DNA from: an uncultured Bacilli bacterium
Lineage (GTDB): Bacteria > Bacillota_I > Bacilli_A > RF39 > UBA660
DNA length: 7,733 nt
Direction of reading: 5' to 3'
Assembly: GCA_947630435.1 (NCBI GenBank)
Contig: CANRHO010000036.1
Coordinates: forward strand, 1-7,733
The notes below the pieces were generated by a model. That model worked only from the letters and a program-made list of their open reading frames with translations, did not search any database and was not told the origin of the DNA. The translations under genes were made by a program, and so were the position numbers. Below are positions 1 to 6,239 of the stretch, piece by piece; the first letter of the stretch is position 1, and the number at the start of each line of letters is the position of its first letter.

Positions 1-682
1 TATATGGTAACGTATAAGGATTCCAACAACTACCATTTTTTGGATCACGGAAATTAACAACGATTACGTCATAACCTAAATCTTTTAACATTTCACCGTT
101 TTTTTCAAAGATTTCTCCTTTAGGATCGGTAATTATCATCGATTCTCCTTTTTTTGCCAAAAGATTAACTAATGGATTTATAACCATTTGAGTTTTACCA
201 GAACCTGTAGCACCAATAACTAAAGAGTGAGACTCACCATTATCCAAATAAACTAAATTTTTTTTCTTATCATAAACCAAAGGAAATCCAGCCACAGTGG
301 ATTCTTTAGCAGTAAGTTCAACAGGCTCTACATTTTCAAAGGATTTATACTCATCCTCCTTAGCAAACCTACCAAAACCTTCTTCTTTTTTACCTTCTTT
401 AAATCCGAATCCTTTTTCTCTGGTAAAAAAGTGGCTTGATACGCTTGCTGTTAAAATAACAATAGCAAGTATCCAAAAAATAATAGTATATCCTAAATAT
501 GGAGGAAAAAGTGCTGGTATAAAATTAAATGTCCAACTAATACTTGTATTATCAACAGCTAAACTATCATCGGCAAGATGGTAAAAGTTTCTTACGCATA
601 ATGCTACAACAACTAATAATAATAAACATGCCCATAAATAAGCAACTATGTCCTTATGCTCAGCTCTAAACTTTAGCTTCAT
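1..682 (-). CDS. virD4: VirD4/TraG-type type IV coupling protein, 3' part outside window
   Basis: Coupling proteins are inner-membrane ATPases that bring the relaxase-DNA complex to the conjugation channel. I translated 227 residues by hand from ATG at 682-680, and the frame is still open at the window edge. The N-terminus has two hydrophobic segments, about residues 12-31 and 63-83, the usual membrane anchor of this family. Next comes a soluble stretch with Walker A GATGSGKT at 157-164, then IITDPKGE at 183-190 and a WNP at 220-222, all typical of the TraG/VirD4 nucleotide-binding domain. The family is usually about 550-700 residues, so well over half is missing, including Walker B. A GGGGTGG-like ribosome site ends 7 bases before the ATG. 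The gene follows the second lipoprotein gene by 74 bases, with an inverted repeat and possible promoter between them. The family call is secure; which subfamily it belongs to is not. Confidence 0.93.
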   Translation of the reverse strand, partial: MKLKFRAEHKDIVAYLWACLLLLVVVALCVRNFYHLADDSLAVDNTSISWTFNFIPALFPPYLGYTIIFWILAIVILTASVSSHFFTREKGFGFKEGKKEEGFGRFAKEDEYKSFENVEPVELTAKESTVAGFPLVYDKKKNLVYLDNGESHSLVIGATGSGKTQMVINPLVNLLAKKGESMIITDPKGEIFEKNGEMLKDLGYDVIVVNFRDPKNGSCWNPYTLPY

Positions 683-719
683 ATAAAAGCCACCCCATTC
701 AATATAATCATATAGAATT

Positions 720-751
720 ATTATACCAAATATTTAACATATTTGGTATAA
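720..751 (-). promoter_or_regulatory. Perfect 13-bp inverted repeat holding an extended -10 motif upstream of virD4
   Basis: Bases 721-733 and 739-751 are perfect inverted complements (TTATACCAAATAT and its reverse complement) around a 5-base loop. On the minus strand the second arm contains TGGTATAAT (728-720), a full extended -10 motif, about 38-46 bases before the virD4 ATG. No good -35 hexamer lies 16-18 bases upstream, as extended -10 promoters can tolerate. The hairpin also sits 5 bases after the lipoprotein stop codon. It lacks a following T-run on either strand, so a normal intrinsic terminator is unlikely. It could be an operator overlapping a promoter, or an mRNA hairpin that separates virD4 expression from the upstream genes. 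The function is inferred. Confidence 0.5.
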
Positions 752-756
752 CTTTA

Positions 757-1485
757 TTAATAATCTAATTTATTTTTTTTATATTTTTTATATAAAGTAA
801 AAAATATAACACCTAAAATAATTAGTCCAACAACCATACCAAATATTATTAACGTTAAATTAACTAACTTTTTTCTTTCAATATTTTTGTTGTACTCATC
901 TTCACTTTTTTTTAACGCTGCCTTACTTATTTTTAAATAAAAATCTTTATCAGTTATGTTTTCATCATACTCCCATGTGTAAGTATTATCAGTTACGTTA
1001 TCAGCATTATTTTCTTCCGCCGCAACAGGAAGAGATATTTTTATATTTATATCTTCAGGCGCAAGCCATGTGTCATACCTATCAGATCTTTTTATAAAAG
1101 AACCCACGCTTTTTATTTCATAATAATCATCATTTTCTACACATTCAAATCTTTGGTATACATACTGACTAAATATGGTTCCATTAACAAATGAACATAT
1201 ATTATCGTAACTTCTACTAATTGTAGCTCCGCTATCGGTTTTACCACTATTTATAGTAACGTTATATTTTCCAACTTTCAATGCAGTATCATATTTTTTT
1301 AAAAACAACTCTATAGATTCCTCAACACTTTTATCTCCATATTGTATTTTGCTATTTGATGATACTACATCTATAGTCTCCGTTATTTTTCCATCATAAT
1401 TTACATTAATATTTGCAGTTGCAGTACATCCAGTAAATATTAATAAAGAAAACAATATAAGTAATAAACCTTTTATTTTTCTCAT
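757..1485 (-). CDS. Lipoprotein with C-terminal membrane helix, conjugation-associated, paralogue of upstream gene
   Basis: A 242-residue protein of unknown function. It starts with a Lys/Arg-Leu-rich signal ending in IFTGC, so Cys20 is the likely lipidated residue after signal peptidase II cleavage. An extracellular domain of predicted beta character follows, then one hydrophobic helix at about 206-231 and a basic tail, YKKYKKNK. It would therefore be anchored at both ends, with the middle outside the cell. It is a diverged paralogue of the preceding gene. Shared features include SYDNICSF (92-99) with KYDDIYSY, NNADNVTDNTYTW (159-171) with NNANQISGNKYTW, and the same C-terminal plan. Cys97 and Cys115 could form a disulfide. 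The N-terminal layout (GC, strand, Asp/Gly turn, strand) recalls LppM-like lipoproteins, a weak resemblance from memory. The ribosome site AAGGAGG overlaps the previous stop codon, with ATG 5 bases after it, so translation is probably coupled. Its setting before virD4 suggests a role in the mating channel or surface contact. Confidence 0.85.
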   Translation of the reverse strand: MRKIKGLLLILFSLLIFTGCTATANINVNYDGKITETIDVVSSNSKIQYGDKSVEESIELFLKKYDTALKVGKYNVTINSGKTDSGATISRSYDNICSFVNGTIFSQYVYQRFECVENDDYYEIKSVGSFIKRSDRYDTWLAPEDINIKISLPVAAEENNADNVTDNTYTWEYDENITDKDFYLKISKAALKKSEDEYNKNIERKKLVNLTLIIFGMVVGLIILGVIFFTLYKKYKKNKLDY

Positions 1486-1495
1486 AATATCCTCC

Positions 1496-2173
1496 TTAAA
1501 ATTTTATCCTATTTTTTCTATATTTTTTATATAAAATAAAGCATATTAATCCCAAAATACAAATGGAAACTAGAATTGAAAGAGTTAATTTAATAAAAGA
1601 ATTATTTTTAGTAAAATTATACTTATTAGCTTTTTTTATAGTGAAATTAATATCATTTGATTCTGTTAAGGAATTTAAATTCCATGTATATTTATTACCA
1701 CTTATTTGATTAGCATTATTATCAACAATTTTATTAGAACTAATAGTAAAAACTAATTCATCTATTAAAGGGGGTTCAAAACACTCCTCATCACAGTAAA
1801 AAGCATTTACATTTACGCTTATTTTATTTGTATTATTAGCATCATCATAAACTAAATCTTTAGAGTTATTTTTTACAAATATAGATTCTTTTAAATAAGA
1901 ATAAATATCGTCGTACTTTTTATTTAACTTAAATTTAATTAAATCATCAGTGGATACATCTTCATATTTATAACCTGTTAATGAATCTTTATAAATTTCT
2001 AAATAATTATTCACAACACTATCTATATCTATGTCCTTGGAATAACTTGATTTATCTTGACTTATAACTACGGTTTCAGATACAGAATCATCTTTTAAAA
2101 CATCTAAATCTACTTTTATAGTACATCCACTAAGCATCATTAAAGCAATTAATATTATGATAATTTTTTTCAT
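1496..2173 (-). CDS. Lipoprotein with C-terminal membrane helix, conjugation-associated
   Basis: A 225-residue protein of unknown function. The signal sequence ends in a classic lipobox LSGC, making Cys17 the lipidated residue. Residues 18-190 form an extracellular domain rich in Asp, Asn and Ser. About residues 194-214 are a membrane helix, followed by a basic tail, YKKYRKNR, expected to stay inside. A close pair, Cys127 and Cys131 (CDEEC), may be a disulfide or a metal site. The layout GC, TIKVDLDV, charged turn, VSETVVIS resembles LppM-like lipoproteins, but I cannot confirm the family. It is a paralogue of the next gene. It starts 12 bases after the wall-hydrolase stop, with AGGAG 7 bases before the ATG, so it shares the hydrolase transcript. 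Being between a conjugative wall hydrolase and the coupling protein suggests a surface or channel accessory role. That role is inference. Confidence 0.86.
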   Translation of the reverse strand: MKKIIIILIALMMLSGCTIKVDLDVLKDDSVSETVVISQDKSSYSKDIDIDSVVNNYLEIYKDSLTGYKYEDVSTDDLIKFKLNKKYDDIYSYLKESIFVKNNSKDLVYDDANNTNKISVNVNAFYCDEECFEPPLIDELVFTISSNKIVDNNANQISGNKYTWNLNSLTESNDINFTIKKANKYNFTKNNSFIKLTLSILVSICILGLICFILYKKYRKNRIKF

Positions 2174-2185
2174 ATTTAGCTCCTA

Positions 2186-5100
2186 TTATTTTACATAATT
2201 ACATGGATTTTGATTATGTCTGTTTAATTTTATCTCCAAGTGTAAATGAGGTCCTGTTGTGTTTCCATTTTCTCCTGATAAACCGATTAATTGTCCCTTA
2301 GATACTTTATCGCCTTCATTTACTAAGCGTTCGCTTAAGTGAGCATATAATGAGGTCAACCCATTATCATGTTGAATTACAATATATCTACCATAACTAT
2401 AATATCCTCCAACACATCTTTTGCCATTACATCCTTTTAAGTCTTTTGATGTAATAACTTCACCACCATCAACTGCTAGAACTTCAGTTCCAATACTAAC
2501 TGATAAATCGGTTCCTCCATGATATGCCCCACTTGAATAATTAGGATAATCATTACATGAAAGCGTTTTATCCTTTATAGGAGAGGACATAGATCCAGTC
2601 GATACGCCATCTCCTTGTGCACCTTCCTTAGCATCTAAATCAAATAATATATTAGGTCTATAATATACTTTGAAATCAGGATAAGGGCCTTTAGTAACAC
2701 CAGATGGATTTAACTCTATCCATTCATCATTTCCAATATATATACCAACATGCTGCTCTGTACCAGAAGAACCATCATTTAAAAATCCTAAATCACCCGG
2801 CTTTAAATCTTTGTACTCTATTTTAGTAGATACATTACGTAATGTGTCCGTATTACCATTACCTAAATTATTATCAAGAGCATTCCAAAATACGAAATCA
2901 ACAAAACCGCTACAATCTAAACCATATTTATCTCTTCCACTATAATCGGTGTATGTTGCTGACTTTTCAGCAAAATGATTATCTTCAAATGTTTTACTTA
3001 AGGCATGACCTAATGCTCCATATCCATCAGATTGACCTTCATAGAAATAATATGGGATTTTACCAATCATGCTAACTGCAAAATTAACAATAGATTGTCT
3101 TGATCCAGTTAAATTTTCATTATTACATACTTTGTCACCAGTTGTAACAGCATAAAGTTCATTTGAACTTGAACTATACAATGTGTATAAAGTGTTATCA
3201 AATCCTCCATTATCTGCATTAAATAATAAATTCATATAATCAGTATTACTTTTAGAAGCTTTAAGCATTCTAGTTTGAGAAACACACTTTCCCTTTTTGC
3301 AACTGTCATTATAATCATTATATTGATTACCAGCAAACTTATTATCTTCTTTTCTTATAACATATTGATCTGCTATATCATTCCACCATTTTTCCAAATT
3401 ACTTAATTTATCACTAGCTAAAGGACCTTTTCTGTTTTTATATCCTTCGCCTGTAAAAACACTCCACGTATCTTTTGAAAATCTTCCTTCTTTACATCCT
3501 TCATATACATCACAAAAGTCTTGATCCCCAACATTACCACGCATATGAATTATGGTTCTATCTTCTAAGACCTCAGGTTTATACCCTTGAGATGATTGCC
3601 TTCCAATTGCAAAACTCTTAGCAGTTATCATAAGTGACTTAGCACATGATTCACTATCTAAACATGATTCACTTTCCGCATAAACAACTCCCATAACATA
3701 TCTGGCAAAAGTAAGTGGATCAGAATCCGTTTGATATAACGCTGGAGAATTATAATAAGAATCAGCCCGAAAATATCCATCCGAATCTGCAAAATAATCC
3801 CTTAATGTAACATAAATAGATCCGCTAAAATTATTAACATTTCCAGCTGCATTTAAAAGAGTTGTCGATGCGTTTGTAGTATTACAATTTTCATAAAAGT
3901 ATCCTAAAAAATCATCTTTTTGGCTTAATAAATCATCTATTATTGCATCAGCTAACTCATCATCATTTGAAGCATCATTAAATAATTCTTTATAGCCAGC
4001 ATCCTTTTTAAACCATGTATTTTTTAAATATGAAGTAAGTGCATCTTCCCCATCTTTTGATTCTTTTAAAAGTTTTCTAAACTTATTTCTGTATTTTCTT
4101 TTTTGAAATAATTCCAGATAAGGATCATCAGCTATTGTATCATTTTCATTATCTTCTAAATCATCTGTATCTTCCTCATTACTTTTTTTATCTTCATCAT
4201 CATATATATCTTCATCGTCTTCTTGAGTTTCATTTGTTTTTCCTCTTAAAGATGCAACATTACCATTTTGCATTTCCTCTATGTATGGATAAAGTGTTGC
4301 GGCCATTGCATAAGAAGGATCTCCGGTAGGATATTTTTCAGTTATTTCTTTTAATTTTTCAATGGTTTTTTGATCAACTTCAGAATATTTGCTATAATTT
4401 TCCTCATTTTCCACTTCTCCACCTAATCCTGGTGATCCAGAAGCAAGCAAACTAGGAATAACGCTTATAACTGAAATAATTAAAATGCACGCTAATATAA
4501 TGAGAAAAATTTTTGAAGTTAATAAGGTTTTAATAATCTTAACGGTTTTCTTAATATTATTTACCGCATTTTTCCCCTTATCTATAGCTTGGCCTAAATC
4601 ACTATTTTTAAATCCTTCTATAGCGTCTTCCTTAGCCTTATTAGCTGCGTTTTTAACACCTTGTTTTGCCTTTTTTTTTAAATTTTTTCCGGCATTTTTT
4701 GCACCATTTTTAACTTTGTCTTTAAGATCTTTCATTGATTTTGGCCTATTATTCCATTTATCTTTTAAAGCATCTCTTTTTTTTCTTAGGTTATCAGGAG
4801 CATTCTTAATATTGTTCTTTACCTTATTAAATTTATCTTTTTGATTTTGATATTTTTGTTTGGCATTATCTATTCTATCTTTTAATCCCTTTGGTTCTTG
4901 AGACTGTTCTTTTCCTCCAGTAGATAAATCATTAATATCATCATCTTTATCTGTTTTAGTTGACACTCCTTCGTCTGGTAAGCTTTCCATATCTCTTTGT
5001 GCATCGCTTTCCATTGACAATCCACCCGAAGGTAAATTGTTTACAGTGTCATCCTTATCTGTTTTATTTGATACTCCTTCGTCTGGTAAGCTTTCCATAT

Positions 5101-5308
5101 CTCTTTGTGCATCGCTTTCCATTGACAATCCACCCGAAGGTAAATTGTTTACAGTATCATCCTTATCTGTTTTATTTGATACTCCTGACGCTAAAGGTTT
5201 AGACAAACTTTCAGATTCTAATTCAACGTCACCATCTATTTTCAATTCGACTTCAACATCATCTAAACTTAACTCTTCAATATCATCATTTTTTTTATCT
5301 AAAGACAT
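2186..5308 (-). CDS. Conjugative cell-wall hydrolase: repeat tail, membrane helix, SpoIID-like, NlpC/P60 and M23 domains
   Basis: A 1040-residue type II membrane protein, probably the VirB1-like component that opens peptidoglycan for the conjugation channel. Residues 1-135 are acidic and include a 36-residue repeat (43-78, 79-114, partial 115-131). Residues 139-260 are Lys-rich and helical. A membrane helix spans about 265-288. Outside, an acidic low-complexity stretch (361-395) precedes a SpoIID/LytB-like region (about 530-700): YVMGVVYAES with Glu545 at the expected catalytic place, AKSFAIGR, DVYEG and a VSQ...DYMNLLF end. An NlpC/P60 endopeptidase (about 736-885) has Cys799 in LDCSGF, His853 in QHVGIYIG and possibly Asn867. 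A C-terminal M23 metallopeptidase has His930 and Asp934 (HGGTD), His990 (YAHLS) and His1021/His1023 (HLH), so it looks active. ATG at 5308 follows a modest site (GGTGA) and a strong promoter. The NlpC/P60 and M23 calls are firm; SpoIID-like is probable and may be degenerate. Confidence 0.93.
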   Translation of the reverse strand: MSLDKKNDDIEELSLDDVEVELKIDGDVELESESLSKPLASGVSNKTDKDDTVNNLPSGGLSMESDAQRDMESLPDEGVSNKTDKDDTVNNLPSGGLSMESDAQRDMESLPDEGVSTKTDKDDDINDLSTGGKEQSQEPKGLKDRIDNAKQKYQNQKDKFNKVKNNIKNAPDNLRKKRDALKDKWNNRPKSMKDLKDKVKNGAKNAGKNLKKKAKQGVKNAANKAKEDAIEGFKNSDLGQAIDKGKNAVNNIKKTVKIIKTLLTSKIFLIILACILIISVISVIPSLLASGSPGLGGEVENEENYSKYSEVDQKTIEKLKEITEKYPTGDPSYAMAATLYPYIEEMQNGNVASLRGKTNETQEDDEDIYDDEDKKSNEEDTDDLEDNENDTIADDPYLELFQKRKYRNKFRKLLKESKDGEDALTSYLKNTWFKKDAGYKELFNDASNDDELADAIIDDLLSQKDDFLGYFYENCNTTNASTTLLNAAGNVNNFSGSIYVTLRDYFADSDGYFRADSYYNSPALYQTDSDPLTFARYVMGVVYAESESCLDSESCAKSLMITAKSFAIGRQSSQGYKPEVLEDRTIIHMRGNVGDQDFCDVYEGCKEGRFSKDTWSVFTGEGYKNRKGPLASDKLSNLEKWWNDIADQYVIRKEDNKFAGNQYNDYNDSCKKGKCVSQTRMLKASKSNTDYMNLLFNADNGGFDNTLYTLYSSSSNELYAVTTGDKVCNNENLTGSRQSIVNFAVSMIGKIPYYFYEGQSDGYGALGHALSKTFEDNHFAEKSATYTDYSGRDKYGLDCSGFVDFVFWNALDNNLGNGNTDTLRNVSTKIEYKDLKPGDLGFLNDGSSGTEQHVGIYIGNDEWIELNPSGVTKGPYPDFKVYYRPNILFDLDAKEGAQGDGVSTGSMSSPIKDKTLSCNDYPNYSSGAYHGGTDLSVSIGTEVLAVDGGEVITSKDLKGCNGKRCVGGYYSYGRYIVIQHDNGLTSLYAHLSERLVNEGDKVSKGQLIGLSGENGNTTGPHLHLEIKLNRHNQNPCNYVK
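4965..5180 (-). repeat. Two tandem 108-bp repeats within the hydrolase gene
   Basis: Copies at 4965-5072 and 5073-5180 are identical except for one base (G at 5048, A at 5156, plus-strand). Each encodes 36 residues carrying KTDKDD, NNLPSGG and AQRDMESLPDEG. A diverged part copy lies next to them at about 4914-4964 (STKTDKDDDINDLSTGG). Because 108 is a multiple of three, copy gain or loss keeps the frame. The near identity points to a recent or recombination-homogenised duplication. Confidence 0.95.
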
Positions 5309-5337
5309 AACTTCACCGCCATTTACTATATAAAAAA

Positions 5338-5366
5338 ATTATATCATAAATTAATAACTCTATCAA
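5338..5366 (-). promoter_or_regulatory. SigA-type extended -10 promoter of the hydrolase-lipoprotein operon
   Basis: On the minus strand, TTGATA (5366-5361) is followed by a 17-base spacer and TATAAT (5343-5338). The bases before the -10 read TGA, giving TGATATAAT, an extended -10. Expected initiation is near 5331, leaving a leader of about 20-25 bases before the ATG at 5308. The leader holds a modest GGCGGTGA ribosome site. This is the best promoter match in the window. It lies between the broken ORF6N gene and the hydrolase gene, so the operon need not depend on readthrough from virB4. Confidence 0.8.
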
Positions 5367-5381
5367 ACAATGTTTTAAGAC

Positions 5382-5543
5382 CTAAATACCATTAATAACA
5401 TCTAATAATAACTTTAAATACATACAATCATCTATTTTACTTATACCAAATACTTTCTTACCTAAGTCTTTTAATGATGCTCCTACATGATATAACTTAT
5501 TTTTATCTATTATTATGAATCTATCATGAAACATATTATTATA
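5382..5543 (-). pseudogene. Out-of-frame C-terminal remnant of the ORF6N-domain gene
   Basis: Downstream of and slightly overlapping the ORF6N reading frame, the minus strand in another frame reads YNNMFHDRFIIIDKNKLYHV, then GASLKDLGKKVFGISKI and about 15 more residues to a TAG at 5384-5382. From memory, HDRF-hydrophobic-D followed by YH-GASL-D-GKK-F-I is the conserved end of ORF6N proteins with a phospholipase D-like C-terminal region. In intact members it follows the EEIIIID strand by roughly 40-50 residues, absent here. So this is the 3' end of the same gene, separated by an internal deletion that also shifted the frame. It has no convincing ribosome site of its own. Confidence 0.8.
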
Positions 5544-6103
5544 ATTTCTTCATTTGCCTTTCTTATTATATCTACAAGCAAACTATAAGCATCATATATT
5601 TCTCCATTAAAAAATAGTTTGCTTAATAAATTTTCTTTATTATCAAATTTATTAAATAATTCTTCTATTTTTATATCATGCTCTATTAAAGTGTTTTTTA
5701 TATAATCCGTTTCATTTTCTATTTCAATTACTCTTTTAAATATTTCTTTATTTTCATTTATAAACTTTCTCATACTAACAAAGGTATCCATTATCTTTAT
5801 CGTAGTTAAAGTTGCCTGCTTCGTTTTTAATATCGTTGCAAGCATATAAATCCCCTGTTCAGTAAATACGGTGGGATTATGATATTTACCACCACGTTTT
5901 TCAATCATATTTTTTTTAGTCAAAAATTTTGACCAAAAAATATCAAGTTCAAAATTATTTAACTTAAAACAATATCTTTCAGGAAATTTATCTAGATTAT
6001 TTCTTACCGCTTGGTTAATCTCTTTAGTTCCGTTCTTACATCCATATAACCTTGCTAAATCACTATCTAACATTACCTGTTTACCACGAATGTTATATAT
6101 CAT
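5513..6103 (-). CDS. ORF6N-domain (phage antirepressor-type) protein, truncated; probably a pseudogene
   Basis: The frame gives 196 residues from ATG at 6103. Residues 4-48, IRGKQVMLDSDLARLYGC through RNNLDKFPERYCFKL, are an ORF6N DNA-binding domain of the KilA-N/Bro-like group. The motif FTEQGIYMLATILKTKQA (81-98) and a charged coiled-coil-like stretch (about 110-160) follow. The protein then runs into YDAYSLLVDIIRKANEEIIII, the first part of a C-terminal phospholipase D-like region, and stops six residues later at TAA. The true N-terminus is probably longer: the frame extends up through YELEDKIDIKN to an ACG at 6139-6137, 8 bases after a good AGGAG site. ATG 6103 has no such site. Such genes act in phage or mobile-element gene control. 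It lies between the virB4 terminator and the hydrolase promoter and looks like an insertion into the transfer module. A shortened DNA-binding product might still be made. Confidence 0.82.
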   Translation of the reverse strand: MIYNIRGKQVMLDSDLARLYGCKNGTKEINQAVRNNLDKFPERYCFKLNNFELDIFWSKFLTKKNMIEKRGGKYHNPTVFTEQGIYMLATILKTKQATLTTIKIMDTFVSMRKFINENKEIFKRVIEIENETDYIKNTLIEHDIKIEELFNKFDNKENLLSKLFFNGEIYDAYSLLVDIIRKANEEIIIICFMIDS

Positions 6104-6136
6104 GTTTTTTATATCTATTTTATCTTCTAATTCATA

Positions 6137-6152
6137 CGTTTTATAATCTCCT
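6137..6152 (-). promoter_or_regulatory. Ribosome site facing a likely mutated start codon (ACG) of the ORF6N gene
   Basis: On the minus strand AGGAG (6152-6148) is followed by 8 bases and then ACG (6139-6137). ACG is in frame with the ORF6N coding region and followed by TATGAATTAGAA, encoding YELE. An in-frame TGA lies just upstream, so no earlier start is available. The simplest reading is an original ATG changed by one base to ACG. Weak initiation at ACG, or use of ATG 6103, cannot be excluded. Confidence 0.6.
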
Positions 6153-6200
6153 CATATTAATTATTAGTTATAAAACTTAAAATTTCCATAAAAATAAACA

Positions 6201-6227
6201 AAAAATCAGAAATTTCTTTCTGATTTT
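6201..6227 (-). terminator. Intrinsic terminator after virB4
   Basis: Bases 6202-6212 and 6217-6227 form a perfect 11-bp stem (AAAATCAGAAA on the minus strand) with a 4-base loop. It begins 13 bases after the virB4 stop codon. On the minus strand the stem runs directly into TTTTTTG, then TTTATTTTT, a U-rich tail. Only two pairs are G-C, so termination may be partial. It marks the end of the virB4 transcript and separates it from the ORF6N gene and the hydrolase operon. Confidence 0.72.
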
Positions 6228-6239
6228 AAAATCACTAAT

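Noticed and set aside
297..584. Plus-strand open frame of 95 codons
   Set aside because: It lies antisense to the virD4 coding region, which has clear membrane and Walker motifs; the plus-frame protein has no recognisable domain.
721..751. Hairpin read as an ordinary intrinsic terminator for the lipoprotein operon
   Set aside because: No T-run follows the stem on either strand, and an extended -10 overlaps one arm.
2842..3075. Plus-strand open frame of 77 codons
   Set aside because: Antisense to the NlpC/P60 domain of the hydrolase; its His/Tyr-rich content reflects the opposite strand.
4135..4844. Two plus-strand hydrophobic frames (64 and 119 codons)
   Set aside because: Antisense to acidic and Lys-rich parts of the hydrolase; Lys codons read backward give Phe/Leu, which mimics membrane proteins.
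4965..5180. Tandem repeats considered as CRISPR or iterons
   Set aside because: The unit is 108 bases, directly abutting, in frame and inside a coding region, with no spacers.
4960..5333. Two plus-strand frames, one with a repeated protein motif
   Set aside because: The repeat is only the 108-bp tandem duplication of the hydrolase gene read on the other strand.
5441..5452. Second copy of TTATACCAAATA, also found in the palindrome at 721-732
   Set aside because: Here it codes for part of the ORF6N tail (VFGIS) and lacks the inverted partner; a 12-base AT-rich match is probably chance.
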